Source: an uncultured Christensenellaceae bacterium (GTDB lineage Bacteria > Bacillota > Clostridia > Christensenellales > Aristaeellaceae). Taken from it: a DNA stretch of 64,000 nucleotides. The position numbers and the translations under genes are program-made. Shown here in pieces: positions 28,338 to 36,728 of the stretch (positions within the stretch are counted from its first letter, which is position 1; the number at the start of each line of letters is the position of its first letter). Where the stretch lies: positions 55,235 to 119,234 of the forward strand of contig CAJOJQ010000006.1 in assembly GCA_905234985.1 (NCBI GenBank), in the 5' to 3' direction. A model generated the notes under the pieces. It ran no database searches. It was not told where the DNA came from and was given only the letters and a program-made list of their open reading frames with translations.

Positions 28338-28805
28338 TTATTTCAGGGCGTTGATGACCGTGACGATGATCCACGCGCCGCAGGCGATGGCGACCAGCCA
28401 GGTGGCCTGGCGCAGGATGCCCATGAGGCCCTCGCCCTTTTTGGCTTTCTGTTCCCGCTTGTCCAGCTGCTTTTCGGCTTTTTCCAGGCGGGAACGAAGG
28501 TCGGCGATTTCCTTGCGCAGTTCGTCGGCGGTCACGTCCGCGTCGTGAAAGCCGTCCAGCAGGCGCTGCTCCAGCTCGGTCTGCTGGGCGGAGAGCCTGT
28601 CCGTCTCCTGGGACAGCTTTTGCTGATCCTCGCTCAAACCTTCGGCCACCAGGGTCATTTCCGCGGTGAAATTCTCCACCAGCTGGCCCACGTCCTGGCC
28701 TTTCAGCGGGGAAAGCACCCCGTTCATGAAATCCCTGGCGGACTGGACGATGTTTTTTTTGTCGGCGGGTTCGGGGATCAATTCATTTTCTTCGGGCTTG
28801 TTCAT
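28338..28805 (-). CDS. Coiled-coil protein with C-terminal membrane anchor
   Basis: 155 residues from the ATG at 28805. Residues 1-50 are acidic. A strongly predicted coiled coil spans about 58-125 (EDQQKLSQETDRLSAQQTEL and ELRKEIADLRSRLEKAEKQL). The last 25 residues form one membrane helix (ATWLVAIACGAWIIVTVINAL), giving a tail-anchored shape. The only ribosome site (AAGGAG) is about 15 nt from the ATG, which is long. No family recognised. The 5' side abuts a structured repeat element, and no promoter was found there. Confidence 0.7.
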   Translation of the reverse strand: MNKPEENELIPEPADKKNIVQSARDFMNGVLSPLKGQDVGQLVENFTAEMTLVAEGLSEDQQKLSQETDRLSAQQTELEQRLLDGFHDADVTADELRKEIADLRSRLEKAEKQLDKREQKAKKGEGLMGILRQATWLVAIACGAWIIVTVINALK

Positions 28806-28855
28806 GGATGATTGTTTAATCTCCTTTGAAAATACCAACCAAGAAACGGTAACGG

Positions 28856-29177
28856 AGGGGGATTGTCAAGGGGAACGCCCCTTGACTGTAATCCGCACCG
28901 GCGGCGTGTACGCCGGGAGGACAGAAAATTTCGGGTGGGAGCGAAGACGACCAGATGAAATTTTCCCACCTTGCGGTTTTTCCGCCCGGGAGCTCTTAGC
29001 GCCGAGCGAAGCGAGGCTGAGGGCGCAGCAATCCTTTGGATTGCCGCCCGAAACCCGCGCTTCCGCGCAGCGGATCAGCGCGAGGCGTATGGAGCGACAG
29101 GAAAAACCGCGGGGGTTTCCGAAAGGGGGAAGGATTCCCCCTTTCGCGTTACCGCGAAGCCGCAGGCGAGCGGTAAC
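28856..29177. repeat. Structured intergenic element, family A, copy 1
   Basis: About 320 nt, sharing its first 135 nt and its last hairpin with 51556-51879. It opens with a GTCAAGGGG/CCCCTTGAC hairpin, then CGGCGT/ACGCCG, GAAAATTTC/GAAATTTTC and a long-range GGTTTTTCC/GGAAAAACC stem. That stem encloses about 110 nt of extra sequence not in copy 2. The last hairpin is GTTACCGC/GCGGTAAC (29148-29177). It lies directly downstream of prs on the minus strand, so it may be the prs 3' UTR. Confidence 0.75.
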
Positions 29178-29179
29178 AC

Positions 29180-30391
29180 TTACACCAGGCGGATTCCCTC
29201 CGCCGCCTGTTCGGATTGGTAACGCTCCAGCAGCTTTTTGATGCGGTTGTAGGGGCTGAGCAGGCTGGACAGGGAGCGGTCGTGGTTCAGGGTGGCGATC
29301 ATATAGGAAATATACTTGCTCATATCCGCTTCCACGAACCAGGGGGCGGCGGTGACTTCGGGGCGGCGGTAGGTGAGGTTGGAGGAAATCACCTTGGAAA
29401 GAATGCCTTCTTCATAGGCGCGGTTGAAATCCTCGATGCCGTTGGTAAAGAAGGCGAAGGTGCAGATGGCGAAAATGCGGTTGGCCCGGCGGGCTTTCAG
29501 CTCACGGCACAGATCCAGGATGCTTTCGCCGGAGGAGATCATATCATCCACCACGATCACATCCTTGCCTTCCACGGAGGAACCCAAGTATTCGTGGGCC
29601 ACGATGGGGTTGCGGCCGTTGATGATGGTGGTATAGTCCCGCCGCTTGTAGAACATGCCAAGGTCCAGCCCCAGTACGGAGGAATAGAAAATGTTCCGCT
29701 GCATGGCGCCTTCGTCAGGAGACACCACCATCATGTTTTCCTTGTCGATGGCCAGGCCCTTTTCCGTGCGGCACAGGGCTTTGATCATCTGGTAGGTTGG
29801 CATCACGTTTTCAAAGCCGATCAAGGGCACGGCGTTTGCTACCCGGGGATCGTGAGCGTCGAAGGTGATGATGTTGGATACGCCGTAGTCCTGCAATTCC
29901 TGCAGGGCCAGGGCGCAGTCCAGGCTTTCCCGGGAGGAGCGCTTATGCTGGCGGCTTTCGTACAGCATGGGCATGATCACGTTGATGCGCTTGGCCTTGC
30001 CGCCGATGGCGGCGATGATGCGCTTCAAATCCTGGAAATGGTCGTCAGGGGACATGGGCACTTCCATGTCGTACATTTTGAAGGTTTTGTTGTAGGCGCA
30101 AACGTCCACGATGATGTAGATATCGTATCCGCGCACGCTTTCCTTGATAACGCCCTTGCTTTCGCCGGTGCCGAAGCGGGGGCAGTAGGTTTTGATCAGG
30201 AAGGAATCCCGGTTCACGCCGGGGAGGGTGTAGAACTCTTCATCCTGCGATTCCTGGAGGGAATTCCACTTCTGCAGCCAGCTGTTCACTTTCTTGCCCA
30301 TTTCCTCGCAGCCCGGCATGGCGATGATGCCAAGCGGCCCCACGGGAATGCTTTTCAGATCCTTGCTCCACTCTGTCAGAAAGCTGTTCAT
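29180..30391 (-). CDS. prs: Ribose-phosphate pyrophosphokinase (long form)
   Basis: 403 residues from the ATG at 30391. It makes PRPP from ribose 5-phosphate and ATP for purine, pyrimidine, His and Trp synthesis. The PRPP-binding motif VIVVDDMISSGES is near 285-297, and MLYESRQHKRSSRES and ITFDAHDPRVAN correspond to the ATP- and ribose-binding loops. It is about 85 residues longer than classical Prs (about 315), with extra sequence at both ends; this long form is known from Clostridia. Structured element A1 begins 3 nt after its stop. Confidence 0.9.
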   Translation of the reverse strand: MNSFLTEWSKDLKSIPVGPLGIIAMPGCEEMGKKVNSWLQKWNSLQESQDEEFYTLPGVNRDSFLIKTYCPRFGTGESKGVIKESVRGYDIYIIVDVCAYNKTFKMYDMEVPMSPDDHFQDLKRIIAAIGGKAKRINVIMPMLYESRQHKRSSRESLDCALALQELQDYGVSNIITFDAHDPRVANAVPLIGFENVMPTYQMIKALCRTEKGLAIDKENMMVVSPDEGAMQRNIFYSSVLGLDLGMFYKRRDYTTIINGRNPIVAHEYLGSSVEGKDVIVVDDMISSGESILDLCRELKARRANRIFAICTFAFFTNGIEDFNRAYEEGILSKVISSNLTYRRPEVTAAPWFVEADMSKYISYMIATLNHDRSLSSLLSPYNRIKKLLERYQSEQAAEGIRLV

Positions 30392-30446
30392 CGGATACCA
30401 CCCCTTCAATCAGTGCGCCCTGTCCCGTTTAGGCGGACACACGTAT

Positions 30447-30475
30447 ATTATACATGATTTTCGCGCCGGTGGGAA
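30447..30475 (-). promoter_or_regulatory. Promoter of prs
   Basis: On the minus strand TTCCCA (30470-30475) is 17 nt from TATAAT (30447-30452), which has TG immediately before. About 55 nt upstream of the start. Confidence 0.65.
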
Positions 30476-30582
30476 GAGATCGGGCCGATATTTTGCGCTT
30501 TTTGTCAAAAACGCAAAAAATCTGTCAGAAAAAAATCACATTTTCAAGGAATGGGTCGAATTTCGGGCGTTTTAGATAACGG

Positions 30583-31302
30583 TTACGTCACAAAACCGCC
30601 GTTGACGCCCAGGGCCTGACCGGTGATGAAGGACGCTTCCCCGCCGCAGAGAAAGAAAGCGGCCTGGGCCACGTCCTTGGGCGTGCCCAAACGCAGCAGA
30701 GGCGTTTCCTCCTTCAGGGCGTTCAGGGCGGCTTCGTCGTACTCCCGCAGCATGTCCGTCTGGATCACGCCGGGGCACAGGCAGTTCACCCGCACGCCGG
30801 AGGGTCCCGCCTCCTTGGCAAGGGCCTTGCCCAGGCCGATCAGCGCCGCCTTACAGGCGGAATAGGCCGCTTCGCAGGAGGCCCCCGTCTGGCCCCACAT
30901 GGAGGAGATGTACAGGATGCTGCCGCTTTTTCGGGAAATCATGCCCGGCAGGAAGGCGCGGGTGGCAAGGAACGCGCCCCGCACGTGGATGTTGAAAAGC
31001 GCGTCCCATTCCGCGGCGGTCATATCCTGCAAAAGCCCGGTGTAGGACGTGCCCGCGTTGCAGATCAGGGCGTCCACATGCCGGAACGCGCGAACCACTT
31101 CCTCGGCCATCCCTTCGGTTTCCTGCTCGCTGGCCGCGTCACAGCAAAGGGCCATCGCGCCCGTTTCTTTTGCCAGGGCCAGGGCCTGATCCCGGCTTGC
31201 TTTATAGGTGAAGGCAACGCGCCAGCCTTTTTCGGAAAAAAGCCGCACCGCAGCTTCCCCGATCCCCCGGGAACCGCCGGTGATCAATACGGTTTGCGGC
31301 AA
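30583..31302 (-). CDS. SDR family oxidoreductase (FabG-like)
   Basis: 239 residues from a TTG at 31302, chosen because AGGGGG is 9 nt upstream. Rossmann motif TGGSRGIGEA at the start, NAG near 82, the catalytic Ser-Tyr-Lys in ISSMWGQTGASCEAAYSACKAA, and a C-terminal ITGQALGVNGGFV. This is the classical SDR pattern shared with 3-oxoacyl-ACP reductases. No fatty-acid genes are near, so FabG itself is uncertain. A 38-codon ORF with a terminator-like hairpin precedes it. Confidence 0.85.
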   Translation of the reverse strand: MPQTVLITGGSRGIGEAAVRLFSEKGWRVAFTYKASRDQALALAKETGAMALCCDAASEQETEGMAEEVVRAFRHVDALICNAGTSYTGLLQDMTAAEWDALFNIHVRGAFLATRAFLPGMISRKSGSILYISSMWGQTGASCEAAYSACKAALIGLGKALAKEAGPSGVRVNCLCPGVIQTDMLREYDEAALNALKEETPLLRLGTPKDVAQAAFFLCGGEASFITGQALGVNGGFVT

Positions 31303-31324
31303 AACGGCATACCCCCTGTCAAAC

Positions 31325-31359
31325 AAAAAACGGGCTTATCCCTTGATGGGACGCGCCCG
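31325..31359 (-). terminator. Terminator or attenuator between the 38-codon ORF and the SDR gene
   Basis: On the minus strand CGGGC...TCCC-ATCAA-GGGA...GCCCG is followed by six T residues. It overlaps the last codons of the small ORF, so translation of that ORF could interfere with hairpin formation and let transcription reach the SDR gene. Confidence 0.7.
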
Positions 31360-31452
31360 TTTCCGCAAAAAGCCGGAGGCCTTACAGCCCCAGCGCTTTT
31401 CTTCTTCCGTTTTTCTGATCCTGCGGCTGACGCGCGTACACGTAAAAGTCAC
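31336..31452 (-). CDS. Small basic ORF (38 residues), possible leader
   Basis: GTG at 31452 with a strong AAGGAGG site; the product is highly basic (14 Arg/Lys), with two Cys. The ORF runs from a good promoter to a TAA that lies inside a terminator hairpin ahead of the SDR gene. It resembles neither a ribosomal protein nor a toxin I can name. It may be a regulatory leader peptide or a small RNA-binding protein. Unrecognised. Confidence 0.5.
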   Translation of the reverse strand: MTFTCTRVSRRIRKTEEEKRWGCKASGFLRKRARPIKG

Positions 31453-31494
31453 GGCGAGAACCTCCTTCCCAAAGGGCGGAACAGATACGGGAAT

Positions 31495-31524
31495 AGTATA
31501 CCACAAACAGCCCCGAATTGTAAA
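31495..31524 (-). promoter_or_regulatory. Promoter of the small ORF/SDR unit
   Basis: On the minus strand TTTACA (31519-31524) is 18 nt from TATACT (31495-31500), with TGG just ahead of the -10. Confidence 0.7.
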
Positions 31525-31624
31525 TCCTTTATAAAAATGTTGTTCCCGGCAGGATTTTACCTTTTTGTTGCGAAATAATAAAAGAATTGTGTCTTTTCAT
31601 GGGATGCAATCAGGAGGATGAACG

Positions 31625-33409
31625 ATGAAGTGTCCGAAATGCGGTTATTGGAACCGCGACACCTTTCCCAAGTGCTTCCGCTGCGGAGCGGAGCTGCCCC
31701 AAAGCGCCCCCGCCCAGGCCCGCGTGAGGCCCGAAATGCCCAAGGAGGGCGCGCCGAAAACGTATATCCAGATCAACGATTTGGGTCAGGCAACCTCCGC
31801 CGTGGACAGCCGGGATCAATTGGCAAAGGAAATGGAAAACCTGCTGGAACGCAAAAAGCGGGGCGAGGCGGAGCAGCGGCGCATGCGGGAAAACAGCGCC
31901 AAGCAGGGCTTTGCGCCCTCCGCCCGCATCGCCCAGACCATGACGGGCCGCCGCACCTTTCCCATTCCCCGAAACACCTCCTATATCGGCGAAGACAACG
32001 AGGTGGAGGGCAGCGTGCGCCCGGACGCCATTCCCGTGGCGCCCCGGCGGGTGATCGGCTACGACGAGGAAATCATGCCCGAACCGGCCGCGGGCTACGG
32101 GCAAAGCGGGAACGGCAGGCGTCGGGGCAAGCGGATCAAGATATACCGCCACAGCTTTCTGCGGCGCTTCGGCAAGATCGTCGCGGCGGCGCTGTTGATC
32201 GCGGCCCTGGGGGCGGCGGGCTATGAATACGTGTACAAGCCTTACGAGGAGCGCAGGCACGCCACCTCTCTGCAGGAAAATACCATCATCACCCCGTCCA
32301 TTTACAACGATATGCCCGCCCAGGTCATCCGTTTGCCCGGGGAGGACGGCCAATCCTACTGGATCACGGAACTGAAGGATTCCTATCCCGTGTCCGGCGG
32401 CTACGCCACCATCGAGGTGGCGGATTATAAATGGTACGAGCATTTGGAAAACATCGAGGAGGAAACCGTGACCGCCACCCTGACCCCTTATCTGGTCACT
32501 GCCGCGGGGGAAAGAAAGCGGATGGAACAAATCACCTTCGATGTGAAAGTGCCCGAATCCATCTTAGAGCTGATCACGCCCACCACCCTCACCACCACCA
32601 CCTACCGCCAGCTGTACGAAATTCAGGTGCGCGTGGTGAAAAACAGCACGGTCACGGTGAACCAAAAGGATTACACCCCCCTGGTGAATACCGACGGTTT
32701 GCTGACCTTCCAGGCCCAAATCGACCCCATCGGCGATAACGTGTTCGAGATCACCGCCCGCGCCCCGTACTGCCGGAAAAAAACGGAAACCATCATCATC
32801 AACAGGCCGGTGCAGGAAATTCGCCTGGACCTGGCGGCGGATATCGCCACCCGTTATTCCTCCCAAACCATGAAGATCACCGGCACCACCCTCTCCTGGG
32901 CCACCATCACTGTGGATTCCCCCTACCAGAACATGGACACGACGGAGCTGGAAACCAGGGGCGTGTTTTCCTTCGAGGCGGTTTTTAACAAAATCGGCAC
33001 CAACACCATCATCATCAAGGCTTCCGCGCCCGGGAAAAAGGACAGCATCGTGCAGCACGACGTGTATTACGTGCCCGTGGCCGACGTGTACACCCGCAAG
33101 GCGTGGAGCATGAAGGATCAATACACCGATTACCTGAACAACGCGGAAAAGCGCATCCTGAACACCCAAATCTACCAGTGCGACGGCACCATCGTGGAGA
33201 TCATTTCCAAGAATCCGCAAATGGGGGTGATGGAATTAGCCGACGGCTCGGGCCGCAAGCTGCTGCTCACCAACAACACCTACGATACCTGGATGGTCGA
33301 CTCCGTATACCGCGTTTTCGCGGACGCCTACGGCCTGTATGACGGCGCGCCCTGGCTGAACGCCCGGTACAGCTATATTCAAAGGCCAAAGGAAGAAACA
33401 ACAGAATAA
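31625..33409 (+). CDS. Zinc-ribbon membrane protein with extracellular Ig-like repeats
   Basis: 594 residues. It begins with a zinc ribbon (CPKCGYWNRDTFPKCFRCG, four Cys). A charged cytoplasmic region follows to about 175, then one membrane helix (about 182-200, IVAAALLIAALGAAGYEYV). The outer part of about 390 residues is beta-rich and Thr-rich, with two or three repeats ending in motifs like VFEITARAPYCRKKTETIII and NTIIIKASAPGKKDS, which resemble cadherin- or Big-like folds. An AGGAGG site precedes the ATG. The layout suggests a membrane sensor or anchor; function unknown. Confidence 0.75.
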   Translation: MKCPKCGYWNRDTFPKCFRCGAELPQSAPAQARVRPEMPKEGAPKTYIQINDLGQATSAVDSRDQLAKEMENLLERKKRGEAEQRRMRENSAKQGFAPSARIAQTMTGRRTFPIPRNTSYIGEDNEVEGSVRPDAIPVAPRRVIGYDEEIMPEPAAGYGQSGNGRRRGKRIKIYRHSFLRRFGKIVAAALLIAALGAAGYEYVYKPYEERRHATSLQENTIITPSIYNDMPAQVIRLPGEDGQSYWITELKDSYPVSGGYATIEVADYKWYEHLENIEEETVTATLTPYLVTAAGERKRMEQITFDVKVPESILELITPTTLTTTTYRQLYEIQVRVVKNSTVTVNQKDYTPLVNTDGLLTFQAQIDPIGDNVFEITARAPYCRKKTETIIINRPVQEIRLDLAADIATRYSSQTMKITGTTLSWATITVDSPYQNMDTTELETRGVFSFEAVFNKIGTNTIIIKASAPGKKDSIVQHDVYYVPVADVYTRKAWSMKDQYTDYLNNAEKRILNTQIYQCDGTIVEIISKNPQMGVMELADGSGRKLLLTNNTYDTWMVDSVYRVFADAYGLYDGAPWLNARYSYIQRPKEETTE

Positions 33410-33417
33410 AAAAGTGC

Positions 33418-34116
33418 TTACTTCTCCCCCGCTTCCCCGTCCATCTGCTTCACCCGAAAAACGGCGTGGGAGATGGTGCGCAGGGCTTCGTCGGCCCGAA
33501 TCAGCTCCAGGGAGGCAAAGGGCGCGTCCAAAAGCCGTTCCCATAAGAAACGCTCCATTTCAATGAGGCGCACCGCCGTGCCGGTGCCGCCGCCCTTGCG
33601 GATCAAGTCGGCTTCCCGCATCATGCGGCGGTAAACGGCGGTATAGCTGTCCCATAGGATCTCGGGCAGCAGCTCCTGGGTGAAATACACGGTTTTCTGC
33701 TCCCGCAGGGTGGAAAGCAGGCCGCAAAGCTCCGGGAAAAACTGCTCCTTCTGGGCGTCCAGCACCGCGTCCATGACCAGCTTCCCGTCGGGCAAGTCCA
33801 CCAGGGGCAAAAGCAGCGCGATGGTCTGCTCCTCCCCGTCCCGGAAGGGCATGGCGTAATAGATCAGGGCGTTTAACTGCTCCAGGGGCGTTTCGTACTG
33901 CTTTTCCCGGTAGGCCGCGAAGCTCTTGGCCGTTTTCTGGCGGCACAGCTCCGTCAGCACCTGCAGCTTGGATTCAAAATGATGGTAAAAGCTGCCCTTG
34001 CTGCAATCCAGGGCGTCCAAAAAATCCTGAATGGTGGCCTTGCCGTAGCCTTTTTCAAAGAACAGGGCCTCCGCCGTGTCCAGGATGGCCTGCTTGCGAA
34101 TGTCGCCTTTAAGCAT
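33418..34116 (-). CDS. TetR/AcrR family transcriptional regulator
   Basis: 232 residues. The N-terminal helix-turn-helix is clear: AILDTAEALFFEKGYGKATIQDFLDALDCSKGSFYHHF (shown only as a landmark: residues 10-47). The C-terminal ligand-binding half is helical. Such proteins usually repress an efflux or enzyme gene; no obvious divergent target is present, the neighbours being a convergent zinc-ribbon gene and VanW on the same strand. A promoter embedded in the adjacent repeat reads into it. Confidence 0.9.
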   Translation of the reverse strand: MLKGDIRKQAILDTAEALFFEKGYGKATIQDFLDALDCSKGSFYHHFESKLQVLTELCRQKTAKSFAAYREKQYETPLEQLNALIYYAMPFRDGEEQTIALLLPLVDLPDGKLVMDAVLDAQKEQFFPELCGLLSTLREQKTVYFTQELLPEILWDSYTAVYRRMMREADLIRKGGGTGTAVRLIEMERFLWERLLDAPFASLELIRADEALRTISHAVFRVKQMDGEAGEK

Positions 34117-34146
34117 CTTTTTTGTGTCCTTTCTGGTATGTGCAAA

Positions 34147-34214
34147 GTGTGGAGAGTTGAGATATTATAGTGCATGACAATCTCCACTCTCAACTCTCCG
34201 CTCTCAACTCTCTC
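34147..34214. repeat. Heptad-armed inverted repeat, AGTTGAG family, copy 3 (short core)
   Basis: Left arm 34147-34163, right arm 34180-34214 (five CTCAACT-type units), core only about 16 nt. It lies between tetR and the second VanW gene, overlapping the VanW stop codon (TGA, 34213-34215) by two bases and carrying a promoter-like pair facing tetR. Confidence 0.85.
34164..34193 (-). promoter_or_regulatory. Repeat-borne promoter facing tetR
   Basis: On the minus strand TTGAGA (34188-34193), part of the repeat arm, is 18 nt from a perfect TATAAT (34164-34169) in the core. It is about 48 nt upstream of the tetR ATG, and no other promoter is seen there. Confidence 0.6.
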
Positions 34215-35802
34215 AATTGTACTCGATCACCTGCTGGATCATGGGATATTCGGAGGTACACAGCCAGTCACGGCGGATTTCCACGCCGTTTTGCAGATAA
34301 ACCTTATAGGTTTCCACCACATAGCCCGTGCGGGCCTTTTTCTTTTCCTGCATGGCGCCGGGGTCCAGCTGGGGATTGTATTCATAGAGCGGCTCGCTGG
34401 GCGGGTCGGTGCGGGAGGTGAGTTGGGTGGAAAGCTCGATGCTCAGCCCCGTGCCCAGGGACGCGCCATAAATTTCCACGGTGCATTGGCGCTGCTGGTA
34501 ATAGGCCACGATGAAAACGGGCGTATCCTTATCGTTGCGGAAGACAAAATCCAGGTTGGGCCAGTTCACGGTGGCGTCCCGGCCCTTTTCCACGTAATTG
34601 CTGGGCCAGGTGTGGGGGGAGCGTTTCAGGATGGTCAAATCGGCCATGGCCGCCGCGTTGAACAGGGTGCTGGACGCCTGGCACACGCCGCCGCCGATCT
34701 CATCCACCGTGGTTCCCCCGGCGATGGCGGCGGCCATCCGGTAGCCTTTTTCCAGGGTGCGCTGGCCCGTGGCCTGATTGAAGGAAAAGGTCTCCCCCGG
34801 CATCACCGCCGTGCCGGTAATGGCCTGGCAGGCTAAATTGATGTTGTTGTTCCGGTTGGCGTCGGAGGTGGTGGTGGTGGTATAGGTCGAAATTCGGGCA
34901 AAGGTGTTCATGAGTTCCGCCCTGGTCACTTTGGGCATGATGGGTTCGGATTGCACGGTCACGGCGGCGGTGTACTGCTGCCGGTCCAGCTGATCGGCAA
35001 TGCGCCTGTACAGGGCGTCCGCGTCCAATTTCGCGCCTTGGCGGTCCTCCGTAAAGGTGAAGGAACGGGAGGAAAAATCAAAGGTAGCCACCTGCGCGTC
35101 CACGGCGTCATGGTTTACCCGGTTTTCAATGATGCGCACCAGCTCCCACAGCTTTTCCGCGCTGTAGGTGACGGAGGTATGCAGCTGCACGGGAGACGTG
35201 ACGGTGTGATACAAATGCTGATACCGGTATTCAAAGGGCGTGAGGTTGGAGGCGATGGTTTCCCGGGAACCCTGCCGCCCCACGGCGTAGGCCGTTTCCA
35301 GCACGGCCTGGGTGTTTCTCTCCAAGGGCAGCTCGTTGGGCGTGATCACCCAGGTTTCCCCGTCCACCTGCACCGTCAGCCACAGGCCGCCGGACACGTT
35401 TTCCTGCTTTTGCAGGGCCGCCGCCGCTTCCGTTCGGCTCATGCCGCCCACGTGAACGCCGTCCACCAGCACGCCCTGGGCGATGGTATTCTGCGCCACC
35501 ACCGCCTTTTTCTGCTGGAAGGGCTTGTAAGCCTGATACAGGGAGGCGATCACGCCGCATAGCAGGAGCAGCAGCGCGGCGCAGGCCAGCGCGATGACCG
35601 TCCATTCAGGCCGGTGCCGCTGCCAGGTGGGCTTCCCGCCCACGGCCCAGCTTCCACCGCCCGCCGGGGACGCCGCTTCGCTTTGAGCCACCCAATCGGG
35701 ATACCCGTTTTCCTCCTGCCCCGTCTGATACAGGGGGGCATGCCCGTTTTCCTGGGGGTAAACCGCCCGATGCTGATACTTTTCCGACCGTCTGTGACGC
35801 AT
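34213..35802 (-). CDS. VanW family membrane-anchored protein (second copy)
   Basis: 529 residues. A long polar N-terminus (1-65), one membrane helix (about 68-90), a YoaR-type region (about 105-290), and a VanW domain near 315-440. The VanW domain carries ETFSFNQATGQRT, EIGGGVCQASSTLFNAA and GRDATVNWPNLDFVFRN. It parallels the protein at 3707-5209 in layout but has a longer cytoplasmic part and is not a recent duplicate. An extracellular wall-associated role is likely; function unproven. Its stop codon is the first base triplet of a repeat arm. Confidence 0.87.
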   Translation of the reverse strand: MRHRRSEKYQHRAVYPQENGHAPLYQTGQEENGYPDWVAQSEAASPAGGGSWAVGGKPTWQRHRPEWTVIALACAALLLLLCGVIASLYQAYKPFQQKKAVVAQNTIAQGVLVDGVHVGGMSRTEAAAALQKQENVSGGLWLTVQVDGETWVITPNELPLERNTQAVLETAYAVGRQGSRETIASNLTPFEYRYQHLYHTVTSPVQLHTSVTYSAEKLWELVRIIENRVNHDAVDAQVATFDFSSRSFTFTEDRQGAKLDADALYRRIADQLDRQQYTAAVTVQSEPIMPKVTRAELMNTFARISTYTTTTTSDANRNNNINLACQAITGTAVMPGETFSFNQATGQRTLEKGYRMAAAIAGGTTVDEIGGGVCQASSTLFNAAAMADLTILKRSPHTWPSNYVEKGRDATVNWPNLDFVFRNDKDTPVFIVAYYQQRQCTVEIYGASLGTGLSIELSTQLTSRTDPPSEPLYEYNPQLDPGAMQEKKKARTGYVVETYKVYLQNGVEIRRDWLCTSEYPMIQQVIEYN

Positions 35803-35840
35803 GAACAGACCCCCCTTTCTTCAAAACATACCGTGTTCTG

Positions 35841-35869
35841 ATTTTAACCCGATTCCTGCGTTTTGTCAA
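35841..35869 (-). promoter_or_regulatory. Promoter of the second VanW gene
   Basis: On the minus strand a perfect TTGACA (35864-35869) is 17 nt from TAAAAT (35841-35846), about 40 nt from the ATG. Confidence 0.85.
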
Positions 35870-35928
35870 TTCCGGGCCTTGCAAGGTTCAAGAGTATATG
35901 CATGAATTATAAACCGGAATTTGGTGGC

Positions 35929-36022
35929 AGAGTTGAGAGTGGAGAGTTGAGAGTTATATAGCTGACCAACAGTGGTCGCCTATTGAAAGACACGATAATA
36001 TCTCAACTCTCCACTCTCTTCT
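35929..36022. repeat. Heptad-armed inverted repeat, AGTTGAG family, copy 4
   Basis: Left arm 35929-35956, right arm 35999-36022, core about 42 nt. The left arm is followed by TTATATAGCTGACCAAC, similar to TATATAGTCCAAC in the GGTAGGA-family copies. It lies between the VanW gene (its promoter side) and alkD. Confidence 0.85.
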
Positions 36023-36043
36023 CCACAAATCCCTATTCGCAAT

Positions 36044-36727
36044 TCATGCGTGAGCCATCTTGCAGGCTTTCAGTTCCGCTTTTCGTTCCGGCGGCACCCG
36101 GTAGCTCTCCGCCGCCTTCTGGATGGCCTTGTTGTGCGTCCAGGCGGGCAGGCGGCGATCCCGAATATACGGGAACGCGGCGTCATACTGCTTGGCTAAG
36201 GCCGTGGCGAAATACCAAGCTGCCATCATATTCACGTAGTATTCCCCGGATTCCACCGCCGATACCCATGCCAAATAGCGCGGGTCAAAGTCCGCATCCA
36301 AAAAATGCTCCATGAGCATGCCCACGGCGAAACGGACGGTATACACGTGATCGGCGTGCAGCCAGTTTTCGATCACGGGCAGCAGTTCCGCCCTGTGCTT
36401 TTTGAACACCTTGGGGGACATCTGGTCGCAGGTGGCCCAATTGTCCACATACGGCAAAAAGGCGGTCACGCGGTTCAGGCACCGTTCAAAATCCTTGTCC
36501 TCCGACAGGATGAAGGCGTGGAGCTGGTTTTCGTCAAAATACCGGTGGGGAAGCTGATTCAAAAAGGCTTCCGCTTCCCCGCTCTTGACCATTTCCTTCG
36601 CCAGCGCCCGCAACTCCGGCGTGCGCACGCCGATAATCGTTTCCGGCGCCACGGTGGGGATCAGCTTCCTTTGAAATTCCGCGTAGGCGGCATCGCGCAG
36701 GGCGTTCAATCGTTCTATGATCTGCAT
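36044..36727 (-). CDS. AlkD-like DNA alkylation repair protein
   Basis: 227 residues made of HEAT-like helical repeats. Landmarks: IIGVRTPELRALAKEM near 32, the catalytic-site segment YVDNWATCDQMSPKVF near 92 (Asp in the CD pair matches the AlkD aspartate), and EYYVNMMAAWYFA near 160. AlkD enzymes excise N3- and N7-alkylated purines without base flipping. Two bases separate its ATG from the stop of the ABC-F gene upstream in the operon (36728 gap), so they are co-transcribed. Confidence 0.9.
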   Translation of the reverse strand: MQIIERLNALRDAAYAEFQRKLIPTVAPETIIGVRTPELRALAKEMVKSGEAEAFLNQLPHRYFDENQLHAFILSEDKDFERCLNRVTAFLPYVDNWATCDQMSPKVFKKHRAELLPVIENWLHADHVYTVRFAVGMLMEHFLDADFDPRYLAWVSAVESGEYYVNMMAAWYFATALAKQYDAAFPYIRDRRLPAWTHNKAIQKAAESYRVPPERKAELKACKMAHA

Positions 36728-36728
36728 T

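Noticed and set aside
29216..30457. Long plus-strand frame opposite prs
   Set aside because: It is the antisense shadow of a GC-rich gene; its translation is low-complexity (His, Gly, Val, Ala rich) and it has no ribosome site.
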